64,000 bases of DNA from Bacteroides bouchesdurhonensis (GTDB lineage Bacteria; Bacteroidota; Bacteroidia; Bacteroidales; Bacteroidaceae): positions 2,644,577 to 2,708,576 of the forward strand of contig NZ_LT707006.1 of NCBI RefSeq assembly GCF_900155865.1, in the 5' to 3' direction. Shown here piece by piece: positions 49,562-59,272 of the stretch. The notes below the pieces were generated by a model that saw nothing but the letters and a program-made list of their open reading frames with translations, did no database searches and had not been told where the DNA came from. Position 1 is the first letter of the stretch. Every line of letters starts with the position of its first letter. The position numbers were made by a program, and so were the translations under genes.

Positions 49562-50668
49562 CTATTCTTTTAAATTATATAATATTAGTATAGGATTTGA
49601 CTCACTATTTACAACTTCGAAAGAAGTTTCTCTTAATTTGTTGAAGATGTTATCGGGTAATTCGCTTGGTACAATTTGGTATATAAGTTTTCCTTTCGAA
49701 ATATTTATGATTTCAGGTAATGGTGAAACTATCGTTTTTTCATCATGAACAACATCAAAAGTATAAATTTTCATCTTTGAGTTTTTTAATGAGATATAGC
49801 AATTATATCCTTCATAAGGCATATTGTTACTAGAAGCATGGTTAAAAGAAAAGAATAAATGATCTCCATAAAGGTGAACATTGTGGATGTGTCCTTTATA
49901 ATTATCTGTGTTTATGTCTTCTGATTCTTTGTTTTTACCAAAATCTAGCGCAATAAATGGAGTAATGCTATCTTTCTGTATTTTATAAATAGTATCATTA
50001 TATTGATAATGAAATATTGATTCATTATTTTTTTCATTTTTAGAGAAATTATTAGTAGGGAGTAAGGGAAGAACTTTATCACTTCTAAAACATCCTTGCT
50101 TTATTTTTTGAAGATTTTTATCTAATAGTATTAAATTGTAATGATCTTCGTTTTGATGTGCATTAATTCCCCAACAACCTTCTGGCACCATATTAAATGT
50201 ATATAAATAATATTTTGATTGAATTGAGGAAATAAATTTTCCATAGATATCGTATTTTATTATCCTTCGAGTTGCTACATCTAATATACAGATGGTGTCA
50301 TTATTTATCTGAATATCTCCAATATTGATATATTCTTCAGGAGAAGGACCTTTACTTCCTATCGAACGTTGGTATTGACCTATGTTATCGAAAATTAAAA
50401 CGTTATTGGAACCTTTATCCCATACAATAAGGGATGAATCAGTTAAGAGTACTTTTCCGATAGAAGTTATTAAGCATTCGTCTTTTGTTTCCAAAGGTAT
50501 TATCCTATCGAGGTCCGCTATATCTTGTAAATTAAGTTTTGATACTTTGTCTGCGTTTATTTTAAAAGAATAAACCGGAGAAACTTGTTTTATTATATTT
50601 GAATGGTTATTACAAGCACTTATTATGCAAACCATAAAAACAAATAGGAGGTTTATAATTGCTTTCAT
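49562..50668 (-). CDS. 6-bladed beta-propeller lipoprotein
   Basis: A 368-residue lipoprotein from the ATG at 50668 (MKAIINLLFVFMVCIISACN; lipobox IISAC). The repeated units, e.g. DLDRIIPLETKDECLITSIG, NNVLIFDNIGQYQRSIGSKG, DTICILDVATRRIIKYDIYG and the SIGSKGPSPEEY motif, are typical of the DUF5128/6-bladed-propeller family of Bacteroidetes surface lipoproteins. These commonly occur next to NVEALA peptides, as here. The role is unknown; the proteins are thought to act at the outer membrane in secretion or sensing. It is carried inside the composite transposon. Confidence 0.75.
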   Translation of the reverse strand: MKAIINLLFVFMVCIISACNNHSNIIKQVSPVYSFKINADKVSKLNLQDIADLDRIIPLETKDECLITSIGKVLLTDSSLIVWDKGSNNVLIFDNIGQYQRSIGSKGPSPEEYINIGDIQINNDTICILDVATRRIIKYDIYGKFISSIQSKYYLYTFNMVPEGCWGINAHQNEDHYNLILLDKNLQKIKQGCFRSDKVLPLLPTNNFSKNEKNNESIFHYQYNDTIYKIQKDSITPFIALDFGKNKESEDINTDNYKGHIHNVHLYGDHLFFSFNHASSNNMPYEGYNCYISLKNSKMKIYTFDVVHDEKTIVSPLPEIINISKGKLIYQIVPSELPDNIFNKLRETSFEVVNSESNPILILYNLKE

Positions 50669-50731
50669 CTTAGTTATATTGTATTCTTGCACTACTCAGT
50701 AGTGCAAGAAAGTCTTAATTTTTTGTGAATA

Positions 50732-51022
50732 TTAATTCTCACATAGAGGATTAGTGCAGTCTAAGCTCCCATTAGCACAACATGATTGTTTGAATTTTTC
50801 TGTTCTAATCAATCTTCCTTGATCATTGTAAAAATATTTTGTAATTTCTTTAGATGTGGGTAAACCTTTCTGGTTTGTGCTTTCATCAAAGCTTGCCAAG
50901 GCTTCTATATTTGCTAGTGATAAATTGGTGAGCATTTTTTTATTAACTTTTTGATTGTAATGGGTTACTACTGCAATAGTACATAATAAAATAATGCTAA
51001 TTGTTATAATTTTTAATTTCAT
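50732..51022 (-). CDS. NVEALA-domain secreted peptide
   Basis: A 96-residue protein with an N-terminal hydrophobic signal (MKLKIITISIILLCTIAVVT) followed by the conserved NLSLANIEALA motif that defines the NVEALA family. The C-terminus is Cys-rich (SCCANGSLDCTNPLCEN), suggesting disulfides in the periplasm or outside. NVEALA peptides are encoded beside 6-bladed-propeller lipoproteins; the two genes here are 63 bp apart on the same strand. Function is unproven; a secreted signal or toxin-like peptide has been suggested by the arrangement. Confidence 0.8.
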   Translation of the reverse strand: MKLKIITISIILLCTIAVVTHYNQKVNKKMLTNLSLANIEALASFDESTNQKGLPTSKEITKYFYNDQGRLIRTEKFKQSCCANGSLDCTNPLCEN

Positions 51023-51200
51023 AAGTATTTGTTTTTTATGTTAAATGATATTTCTAATAATTTGATAAAAATCGGTTTATCCAATCTTTCATTTAATACA
51101 TTTGTGTATTATCCCTTTTTAATACATCTCCTTTTCTTTATTGTATTAAGTTAAGAATAACTTAAATGTTAGTGTGTTATATCATATACAAAAAAACAAG

Positions 51201-52070
51201 TTATAATTTTGCAATAAAACAATCACATTTACAAATGTATAACAAAAGTGTTGAATTTGCAAGCAAGAATAAGTAAATAATAAAATATATTTGGAAATGC
51301 GTTTCTATGACTGTCAAATTGCCATTCCATTTATCCTTGTCGACAATAAGTTCTTCCCCACGGTATATACGGCATATCCTTGACTCAATTCTGCCGTGTT
51401 CCAAGTATGGACCTTCCTTGTAGACATCAGTCGGGGTGGCGGTCTTTATAGAGTCTTCGAGCCCATAGCGCAAAGATCTTTGATTCGCCTTGAGTTCGAT
51501 TACGAAGTCTGCTCCTTTCTCTCTAATCTTGTCTATTATTGCCTTTTGGAATGACATGGCATCTGCTGTGACTACACATCCTGACACGTCTGGTTTGTCC
51601 AATAACCGGGGCACGGATTTGATTTCATTACTTTTCTCCTTGCAAACATCAGTAGCCAAAGTGAAGCCCGAACGATGTGAGTATGCAGAAACGATATCAG
51701 GGTTACGACCGTTGTCGTACAAGGTACCTCGCATGACCTTGCCATCAATACAAATGATGTCAGTTGACGAAGAGGATATTTCCTTGCGGAAAACGTCTGC
51801 AAAAGCAGACATTCGCTCAGCCATTTTTTCATCGTCTATGCATTGAAACACACGGCAAAGCGTAGCTTCCGAGGGTAACCCATGCGGAAATAGTCCTTTC
51901 GCCTGCAGGCGTTTCAAGTGACGTTTGCCAAATTGAAGTATTTCAGCTCTGGTAATACACTTGCTGAGTCTCCCCAATATGACAAGCATGAGTATGTCTT
52001 CAAGTTTATGTTTGAAGTTTCCCTGGCTTGTTCTGCGGTATTCAGGGACTGAGGATACAAATTTTCTCAA
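51201..52070 (-). pseudogene. ISAs1-family transposase, copy 2, truncated
   Basis: The N-terminal 250 or so residues match copy 1 almost exactly (PEYRRTSQGNFKHKLEDILM, DIICIDGKVMRGTLYDNGRN, GCVVTADAMSFQKAIIDKIR, ending NGNLTVIET). At 51302 the homology stops and the frame runs on into unrelated sequence to a stop at 51201. The start taken is the TTG at 52070, matching copy 1. Loss of the last third, including the final catalytic Glu region, makes it inactive. Confidence 0.8.
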
Positions 52071-52359
52071 ATGAGTCAGGATGCTGCCACGAAGACAGTC
52101 AAGGTGTTTCTTCTTTAGTAATATTATGTGTAAAAAATTGTATATCAGGGGGGAATAAACCGTATTTTTGCTATCGCAAAAACAAAGGCGGAAAACAATA
52201 TCAACATCATATTTTATTGAATTCCGCCTATAAAAAAAATAAAAATGAACGATAAGAAGAAACACCTAAGGCGGTGTTTCAGCATCGCTGTGCGCGAATA
52301 TAAGGATTTTTACTGCAATAACAAGCGATGAACAATTTTTCTTAAATGAAAAAGCCGTG
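51302..52359 (-). mobile_element. ISAs1-family insertion sequence, copy 2 (right end lost)
   Basis: 1058 bp that are nearly identical, in inverted orientation, to the left part of copy 1, ending at the outer terminus CTTAAATGAAAAAGCCGTG (52341-52359). The inner end is lost at 51302, where an AT-rich sequence replaces it. The outer end served as the right end of the composite transposon. Confidence 0.75.
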
Positions 52360-52368
52360 CCTCTAATT
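52360..52368. repeat. 9-bp target duplication, right copy
   Basis: CCTCTAATT immediately after the outer end of IS copy 2; matches 47149-47157. It lies 19 bp upstream of the -33 element of the next gene. Confidence 0.8.
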
Positions 52369-52387
52369 ATAAAAAACTAACAAAAAA

Positions 52388-52419
52388 TTTGTTTCATTAA
52401 AAAAAGAGGTATACTTTTG
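52388..52419 (+). promoter_or_regulatory. Promoter of the beta-barrel protein gene
   Basis: TTTG at 52388-52391 and TACTTTTG at 52412-52419, 20 bp apart: a full match to the Bacteroidales -33/-7 pair. The composite transposon ends just upstream and leaves it intact. Confidence 0.75.
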
Positions 52420-52433
52420 TAGCTCGAAAACAG

Positions 52434-52451
52434 CCCCATATTTATATGGGG
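52434..52451 (+). promoter_or_regulatory. Hairpin in the 5' leader of the beta-barrel gene
   Basis: CCCCATA / TATGGGG, 7-bp stem with a TTTA loop, followed by TTTATTTG. It sits a few bases into the transcript and 30 nt before the start codon. It could stabilise the mRNA or act as a weak attenuator. Confidence 0.5.
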
Positions 52452-52480
52452 TTTATTTGTTTAACTAAAATAAAAATGAG

Positions 52481-52996
52481 ATGAAAAAAGGATTATTAGT
52501 ATTAGTTGTATTATTAGCCACTTTGGCTGTAAAAGCACAGGGAGTTTATGTTGGTGGATCTTTTAGTATTTGGCGTGCAAGCACTGAAAACTCTACATCT
52601 TTCATGATTGCTCCAGAAATTGGTTACAACTTTAATGAGAAATGGGCGTTGGGAGCTGAGTTAGGTTATTCACACGATTATTTGAAAGGAGCATATATTA
52701 ATTCATTTGCTGTGGCTCCTTATATTCGTTGGTCATACTACCAGAACGATATTGTACGTTTATTCTTGGATGGAACCGCTGCAATTGGTTTCAACAAAAT
52801 GAAGGACAGTGATACTACTAAATACGGTCAGATTGGTTTAAGACCGGGGATTGCCGTTAAACTGAATGATCATTTTTCTTTTATTGCTAAATACGGCTTT
52901 TTAGGATATCAAAGAAACATGCGTTCTGACGGAGATGCTTTCGGACTTCAGCTTACTAGTGAAGATCTTTCCATCGGTTTCCACTACGAGTTCTAA
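52481..52996 (+). CDS. Outer-membrane beta-barrel (OmpX/porin-like) protein
   Basis: A 171-residue protein with a signal peptide (MKKGLLVLVVLLATLAVKAQ). The mature part is a series of amphipathic strands (GVYVGGSFSIWRAS, SFMIAPEIGYNFNEKWALGA, YSHDYL, FAVAPYIRWSYYQNDIVRLF, LRPGIAVKLNDHFSFIAKYG) ending in aromatic Phe (GFHYEF), the usual outer-membrane insertion signal. Eight strands fit an OmpX/OmpW-like small barrel. Regulated by a clear -33/-7 promoter (52388-52419) and ended by a terminator (53018-53050). Probably a single-gene transcript of the core chromosome. Confidence 0.85.
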   Translation: MKKGLLVLVVLLATLAVKAQGVYVGGSFSIWRASTENSTSFMIAPEIGYNFNEKWALGAELGYSHDYLKGAYINSFAVAPYIRWSYYQNDIVRLFLDGTAAIGFNKMKDSDTTKYGQIGLRPGIAVKLNDHFSFIAKYGFLGYQRNMRSDGDAFGLQLTSEDLSIGFHYEF

Positions 52997-53017
52997 ACTA
53001 TAAATAATAAAGATAGG

Positions 53018-53050
53018 AAAGAAGGTGTCCGACATGGATACCTTCTTTTT
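53018..53050 (+). terminator. Intrinsic terminator after the beta-barrel gene
   Basis: AAAGAAGGTGTCC / GGATACCTTCTTT stem of 12-13 bp, loop GACAT, then TTTTTAG. It lies between two convergent transcription units (the thi operon ends at 53076), so it may serve both. Confidence 0.8.
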
Positions 53051-53075
53051 AGTTTATATCTAACTTTTATATTTC

Positions 53076-53684
53076 TCAGTCAGCTAGCTTTTTCAACTTT
53101 TTGAAATGCCTAATAACTGCTAGATAATCCTGATCTGAACAAGCGTCGAATCTGTTCCATAAATCTCCTAATATAGCAGCACCACCAAATCCAAAATCCT
53201 TTATTTCTAATAGATTATCAGCGTTGATCCCTCCCAGTGCTATCACTTTGGAATCAATTACTTTTGCTTTCTGTGCTTCGCGTAGTTCTTCTGCCGTATA
53301 GGTGGAATAGTAATTCACTTTGGAAATACTGTCATAAATGGGACTCATAAACACATAATCGTAAAAATGTTTTTTATTTTTCACTTCTTCCACAGAATGA
53401 CACGAGCAACTGACGTGACCATCATAATCATGTGGTTCATTTGGGTTGCGGGCATTTAAGTGAATTCCCATTAGATTATATTCTTCTTTAAGATAAAAAT
53501 GTTCATGTGTAACGATGCGTCGGTGATATTTCTCAGGAATAAGTGTCAATAAGCGTTCTGAATACATAGCCGGAGTTTCCGGTTTTCTAAGATGTAGAAT
53601 ATCCAGTCCCTCTTCAAAAAGAGCGGTAATAATCTTATCTTCTTCAACGAAGAAAGTAGGGGGAGTAACTACAATTAATTTCAT
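53076..53684 (-). CDS. Second thiamine phosphate synthase-like protein (TenI/ThiE-like)
   Basis: A 202-residue TIM-barrel protein from the ATG at 53684 (MKLIVVTPPTFFVEEDKIIT). Conserved ThiE/TenI blocks: LDILHLRKPETPAM (after the QLR strand, here HLRKP), MGIHLNARNPNE, VSCSCHSVEEVKNKKHFYDY, VFMSPIYDSISKVNY, ALGGINADNLLEI and GFGGAAILGDLW. Several ThiE residues are replaced (NARNP for the usual GQxD region), so it is closer to TenI, which isomerises the thiazole, than to a second true ThiE. It is the last gene of the thi operon. Confidence 0.7.
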   Translation of the reverse strand: MKLIVVTPPTFFVEEDKIITALFEEGLDILHLRKPETPAMYSERLLTLIPEKYHRRIVTHEHFYLKEEYNLMGIHLNARNPNEPHDYDGHVSCSCHSVEEVKNKKHFYDYVFMSPIYDSISKVNYYSTYTAEELREAQKAKVIDSKVIALGGINADNLLEIKDFGFGGAAILGDLWNRFDACSDQDYLAVIRHFKKLKKLAD

Positions 53685-53745
53685 TTCTTTTGTTAAACTG
53701 TAAAGTTTAGCAAAGTTAGTGATTAGGTACTTCAGAAACCAACGT

Positions 53746-54438
53746 TTATAGTGAAAATATGTTAGTTTGTAATGTCCGCAGATCAATTGTCCATAATTTA
53801 CCTGACAAGGTATCACCAAATCCACAGATTACTTTCAAAACTTCGGTTGCTTCAATACTTCCCACTACAGCAGGTGTAATTCCTACGACACCTTTGAAAG
53901 GAGAAGGCATGCGTTTCATTTCTTCCTCATCAGGATATAGGTCGCGATAGCTTTTCCTGTTCTCTCCTTCGTTAAAAACAGAAACTTGTCCTTCAAATCC
54001 GCATATTGCTCCATAAACATATGTTTTTCCTAATGTGATACACGTATCATTCATGAGATATCGAGTAGTAAAATTATCACAACCATCTACTATTATATCA
54101 TAGTTCTTAATGAGTTCGAGTGCATTATCGATACTAAGTTGTGTAGGATAAGAATGAAGGCGAATTTCACTATTGAGAGAAGAAAGTTTTTCTGCGGCAC
54201 AAACTGCTTTGGGACGGTCGATATCAGCTTCGGTATACAATATCTGACGTTGTAAATTGCTGATACTTACCTTATCATCATCTATCAGCCCGATAGTGCC
54301 AACACCTGCTCCAGCTAAATAGAGAGCGATGGGAGAGCCTAACCCTCCCACGCCTACAATGAGGACTTTTGCTTCTTTCAGTTTGGCTTGACCTGCTTCT
54401 CCAATTTCAGGAAGCATGACTTGTCTGTTGTATCGCAT
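53746..54438 (-). CDS. thiF: ThiF-family adenylyltransferase for ThiS
   Basis: A 230-residue E1-like protein from the ATG at 54438 (MRYNRQVMLPEIGEAGQAKL). The Rossmann ATP site is KVLIVGVGGLGSPIALYLAG, followed by the family block TIGLIDDDKVSISNLQRQIL. Further motifs are IIVDGCDNFTTRYLMNDTC and VGITPAVVGSIEATEVLKVI. It adenylates the C-terminus of ThiS so that sulfur can be attached for thiazole synthesis. The usual zinc-binding CxxC pair is not obvious. It lies 28 bp after thiH within the thi operon. Confidence 0.85.
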   Translation of the reverse strand: MRYNRQVMLPEIGEAGQAKLKEAKVLIVGVGGLGSPIALYLAGAGVGTIGLIDDDKVSISNLQRQILYTEADIDRPKAVCAAEKLSSLNSEIRLHSYPTQLSIDNALELIKNYDIIVDGCDNFTTRYLMNDTCITLGKTYVYGAICGFEGQVSVFNEGENRKSYRDLYPDEEEMKRMPSPFKGVVGITPAVVGSIEATEVLKVICGFGDTLSGKLWTIDLRTLQTNIFSL

Positions 54439-54466
54439 AAGTAATAATGTTTTATGTTTGGAATGG

Positions 54467-55615
54467 CTATGAGATTCCAGAAACTCTCCCTTTTGGGAGT
54501 TGGTCGAAACTCTGATCCCAGTCTTTCCAGATCGGTTCACGTCCGAGTGTTTTTAAGTCACGTTCCACTTCTACCGCTTTTCGTTCATCACTTACGTGGA
54601 ATTGTTCCAATGTCTGCGGATAGCTGTAATATCCTCCCGGTTCGGTTTTACTTTCTGCACTCATGGTTGTTACTCCCAAAGTTGCCATATGATTACGAAA
54701 TTCTGCACTTTCACGGGTTGAATAGGAGATATCTACATCATGGTCAAAGATGCGCATGGCAAAAGTAAGCTGTGCCAGTTCCCGGTCATTCATAACGACG
54801 TTAGGCTGAAATCCTCCATTCTCAGATGGACGCATACGTGGAAAATTAACACTGTATTTTGTTTTCCAATAATGTTTTTGTAAATAACGGAGATGATAAG
54901 CCATCATAGTAACATCTGTCCGCCATTCTTCCAAACCGATCAACACTCCCATACCAATTTTATGGATACCTGCCTGACCCATCCGGTCAAAACCATTGAC
55001 ACGCCATTCGAATTTGGACTTCATACCTCTTGGGTGATAGATCTTATAATTAGCCTTGTTATAAGTCTCTTGGAAACAAATTACACCATTCAAACCGTGA
55101 TGTGTCAGTTCCTCGTATTCTTCAGCTTTTAGAGGCATTACTTCAATTTGCAGATTGCTAAAGTAAGGTTTTGCCAAATCTAATGCACGAGCAATATATG
55201 GAACTCCCGCTGCGGCTGGATTTTCTCCTGTAACGAGCAATAAGTTTTCAAAAGGAGCTAGCTTCTTGATAGCTTTATATTCATTGACAATTTCTTCTTC
55301 GGTCAGTATGGTTCTTTTCATTGGATTACTGATATGGAAACCACAATAAACACATGAATTAGTGCATGAATTGGTAATATAGAGCGGTACAAACATAGAG
55401 ATGGTTTTACCAAACCGTTCCATTGTATATTTTTGGCTAAGACGTGCCATAACTTCCAGATAAGGAGTAGCAGCAGGAGAAATCAGTGCCATAAAGTCAT
55501 TGACATCCAAGTGCTCCTTTTTGCTTAATGCACGACGTACATCAACATCGGTTTTGGAATAGATGGCTGTTGTCGTCTCTTCCCAGGATATTTTTTCTAA
55601 TTCGTCTGAGAACAT
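54467..55615 (-). CDS. thiH: 2-iminoacetate synthase ThiH
   Basis: A 382-residue radical SAM enzyme. The cluster motif is in YITNSCTNSCVYCGFHISNP (CxxxCxxC). The blocks LLLVTGENPAAAGVPYIARA, QIEVMPLKAEEYEELTHHG and GICFQETYN-type VICFQETYNKANYKIYHPRG are ThiH specific. It cleaves tyrosine to dehydroglycine (2-iminoacetate), the glycine-derived part of the thiazole; this route is used by anaerobes instead of ThiO. Encoded between thiC and thiF. Confidence 0.93.
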   Translation of the reverse strand: MFSDELEKISWEETTTAIYSKTDVDVRRALSKKEHLDVNDFMALISPAATPYLEVMARLSQKYTMERFGKTISMFVPLYITNSCTNSCVYCGFHISNPMKRTILTEEEIVNEYKAIKKLAPFENLLLVTGENPAAAGVPYIARALDLAKPYFSNLQIEVMPLKAEEYEELTHHGLNGVICFQETYNKANYKIYHPRGMKSKFEWRVNGFDRMGQAGIHKIGMGVLIGLEEWRTDVTMMAYHLRYLQKHYWKTKYSVNFPRMRPSENGGFQPNVVMNDRELAQLTFAMRIFDHDVDISYSTRESAEFRNHMATLGVTTMSAESKTEPGGYYSYPQTLEQFHVSDERKAVEVERDLKTLGREPIWKDWDQSFDQLPKGRVSGIS

Positions 55616-55657
55616 AATAAAATATAGAATTAAAATTTAAATATGAAGAAATTAGGA

Positions 55658-57358
<1,701 letters not shown>

Positions 57359-57395
57359 TCAGTTGAGTAATAAATATCAATTGAAGTATTCATTT

Positions 57396-58172
57396 TTACT
57401 TATTCAAGAATGCAGTTAAGGGTGAACTGGCTTCTGCTACGAAGTTGTCTGCTTGTAATCCTAAACCTGCTTCGTATGCTTGCCGTCCGGCCTCAGTTGC
57501 AGCTTTGAATGCTTTTGCCATTTCTATCGGATTTCCGGCTACCGCTATTGCAGTATTTACCAAAACGGCAGATGCACCTAGTTCCATTGCTTCTGCTGCA
57601 TGACTTGGTGCACCGATACCCGCATCTACAACTACAGGAATGCCAGCTTGCTCAATAATAATTTGCAGGAACTCTTTGGTTTGTAATCCCTTGTTGGTAC
57701 CGATCGGAGCTCCGAGAGGCATTACGGTGGCAGCACCAACTTCTTCCAGACGTTTGCATAGTACAGGATCTGCTTGGCAATAAGGAAGTACAATAAAACC
57801 AAGTTTCACTAATTGTTCTGTTGCTTTCAGAGTCTCCATAGAATCAGGGAGTAGATAACGCGGATCAGGGTGAATTTCGAGTTTCAGCCAATTTGTTCCA
57901 AATGCTTCTCGAGCAAGTTGTGCGGCAAATACTGCTTCCTCTGCATCGCGTACACCGGAAGTATTAGGCAACAACTGGATATGGGGGTGAATGATATGTT
58001 TCAGCATATCATCCTCTTTGTTGTCCATGTCGATACGTTTCATTGCTACGGTTACCATCTCTGTGCCTGAGGCTAGAATGGCCTGTTCCATTACTTCATT
58101 GGAGTTGAATTTTCCTGTTCCCAGGAAAAGGCGGGAATTGAACTCACGTCCCGCAATTACTAACTTTTCCAT
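57396..58172 (-). CDS. thiG: Thiazole synthase ThiG
   Basis: A 258-residue TIM-barrel enzyme of standard length. Recognisable parts are [60 protein letters not shown] (the Lys of LKLE is the Schiff-base lysine), [15 protein letters not shown] and [20 protein letters not shown]. It joins deoxyxylulose phosphate, dehydroglycine and ThiS-bound sulfur into the thiazole phosphate. Third gene of the operon, between thiE and thiC. Confidence 0.95.
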   Translation of the reverse strand: MEKLVIAGREFNSRLFLGTGKFNSNEVMEQAILASGTEMVTVAMKRIDMDNKEDDMLKHIIHPHIQLLPNTSGVRDAEEAVFAAQLAREAFGTNWLKLEIHPDPRYLLPDSMETLKATEQLVKLGFIVLPYCQADPVLCKRLEEVGAATVMPLGAPIGTNKGLQTKEFLQIIIEQAGIPVVVDAGIGAPSHAAEAMELGASAVLVNTAIAVAGNPIEMAKAFKAATEAGRQAYEAGLGLQADNFVAEASSPLTAFLNK

Positions 58173-58244
58173 ATTATGGTAATTTTGAATGATGAATTTT
58201 CTAAATGATGGATGACTCTTTGTATGATGGAGTGAACAAAGAAA

Positions 58245-58862
58245 TTAATAACAGTTCAGAATCCTCTTAGTCTCTGCCACTGGATTTTCTGCTCGTAAAA
58301 TAGTACCTGAAAGGGCAATTCCGTTTACACCAGTTCGGAGTATATCAGGAATGTCCTCATAGGTGATTCCTCCTATTGCAACTACCGGCAATTCTATATT
58401 AGCCTCTCTCATTTGTGAAATGATAGAAGAATAACCTTCTAGTCCCAGAACAGGACTTAAATTCTTTTTAGTGGTAGTAAATCGGAAAGGACCTATACCC
58501 AGATAATCAGCTCCGGCACGATAATGTTGTAAGACGTCTTCAAATGTATTAGCAGTACCACCAATGATGAATGCTTCACCAAGGATTTGTCGGGCTTGGT
58601 CGATAGGCATGTCTTTCTTGCCCAGATGGACCCCGTCTACTTCTAGCTTTTTAGCTAATTCGACATGATCGTCTAACACTAAGATAGCATTGTGTTCTTT
58701 ACAAAGTGGCTTTAATTGGAGTGCCACGGCTTCAACTTCTTCAAGAGGAGTATCTTTCATACGTAGCTGGATCCACTTACATCCTCCTTCGAGTGCCAGG
58801 CATGCCGATTTAAAATAAGAATATACATCGGTCTGATGAGTGATAAATTGTAGGCTAATCAT
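58245..58862 (-). CDS. thiE: Thiamine phosphate synthase ThiE
   Basis: A 205-residue TIM-barrel enzyme. The conserved elements are KWIQLRMKDTP (QLR), AILVLDDHVELAKKLEVDGV followed by HLGKKDMP, YLGIGPFRFTTTKKN and VVAIGGITYEDIPDIL. It couples the pyrimidine diphosphate with the thiazole phosphate to give thiamine phosphate. It starts 4 bp after thiS. The full set of ThiE motifs distinguishes it from the TenI-like product at 53076. Confidence 0.92.
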   Translation of the reverse strand: MISLQFITHQTDVYSYFKSACLALEGGCKWIQLRMKDTPLEEVEAVALQLKPLCKEHNAILVLDDHVELAKKLEVDGVHLGKKDMPIDQARQILGEAFIIGGTANTFEDVLQHYRAGADYLGIGPFRFTTTKKNLSPVLGLEGYSSIISQMREANIELPVVAIGGITYEDIPDILRTGVNGIALSGTILRAENPVAETKRILNCY

Positions 58863-58866
58863 TGGG

Positions 58867-59067
58867 TTACCCTCCGCAGGCTGCTTTAATAATTACCAGA
58901 TTATCATTCTCTTGGAGTGAAAAACATTCCCATTCAGTACGAGGGATCATCTTGTTGTTAATGGCAACAGCAATCCCTTGGGACGGAAGTTTCAATTGCG
59001 TAATCAGTTGTGTAAGGGTAGAAGCTGAATCAATTTCCACCTCTTTGTTGTTTACTTGTACTTTCAT
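58867..59067 (-). CDS. thiS: Sulfur carrier protein ThiS
   Basis: A 66-residue ubiquitin-like protein (MKVQVNNKEVEIDSASTLTQ, then GIAVAINNKMIPRTEW) ending IIKAACGG. The terminal Gly-Gly is where ThiF adenylates and sulfur is loaded for transfer to the thiazole. It is the first gene of the operon, directly behind the TPP riboswitch. Confidence 0.93.
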   Translation of the reverse strand: MKVQVNNKEVEIDSASTLTQLITQLKLPSQGIAVAINNKMIPRTEWECFSLQENDNLVIIKAACGG

Positions 59068-59139
59068 TTTCCTATTAATCTGAATAAGTTGAAAGTAAAT
59101 ACAAAGAGCGTGCTTTTATTGAAGGTGATAAGAAGAAAC

Positions 59140-59212
59140 ACAATCCCTACGCCAGTGCTAACTGTATCAGGTTATTAGGGTATAATCTCAGCCTTTGGGG
59201 CACCCCTTTGTC
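59140..59212 (-). ncRNA. TPP riboswitch of the thi operon
   Basis: On the minus strand: AAGGGGTGCCCC, GGCTGAGATT, ATACCC, AACCTGATACAGTTAGCACT and GGCGTAGGGA, the conserved thiamine-pyrophosphate aptamer with its CUGAGA and ACCUGAUxxxGUUAG blocks. A Bacteroidales -7-like element (TACTTTG) lies just upstream at 59223-59229. It sits about 75 nt before thiS and should turn the thi genes down when TPP is plentiful. Confidence 0.95.
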
Positions 59213-59272
59213 TTTACGACGGCAAAGTAAATGAAAAAGAAGCAGAAAAACATCAAATCGACTGATTTTTTT

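Larger units (their letters stand above)
47158..52359. mobile_element. Composite transposon with inverted ISAs1-family ends (about 5.2 kb)
   Basis: Both outer ends are the same IS terminus: CACAGCTTTTTCATTTAA at 47158 and the reverse complement of TTAAATGAAAAAGCCGTG at 52359. The ends are flanked by the direct repeat CCTCTAATT on both sides. Between them lie IS copy 1 (47158-48750), a scrambled IS5 remnant, a 6-bladed-propeller lipoprotein gene, an NVEALA gene and truncated IS copy 2 (51302-52359). The whole segment therefore transposed as one unit. Both transposase genes are now damaged, so it is probably immobile without help. Confidence 0.75.
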
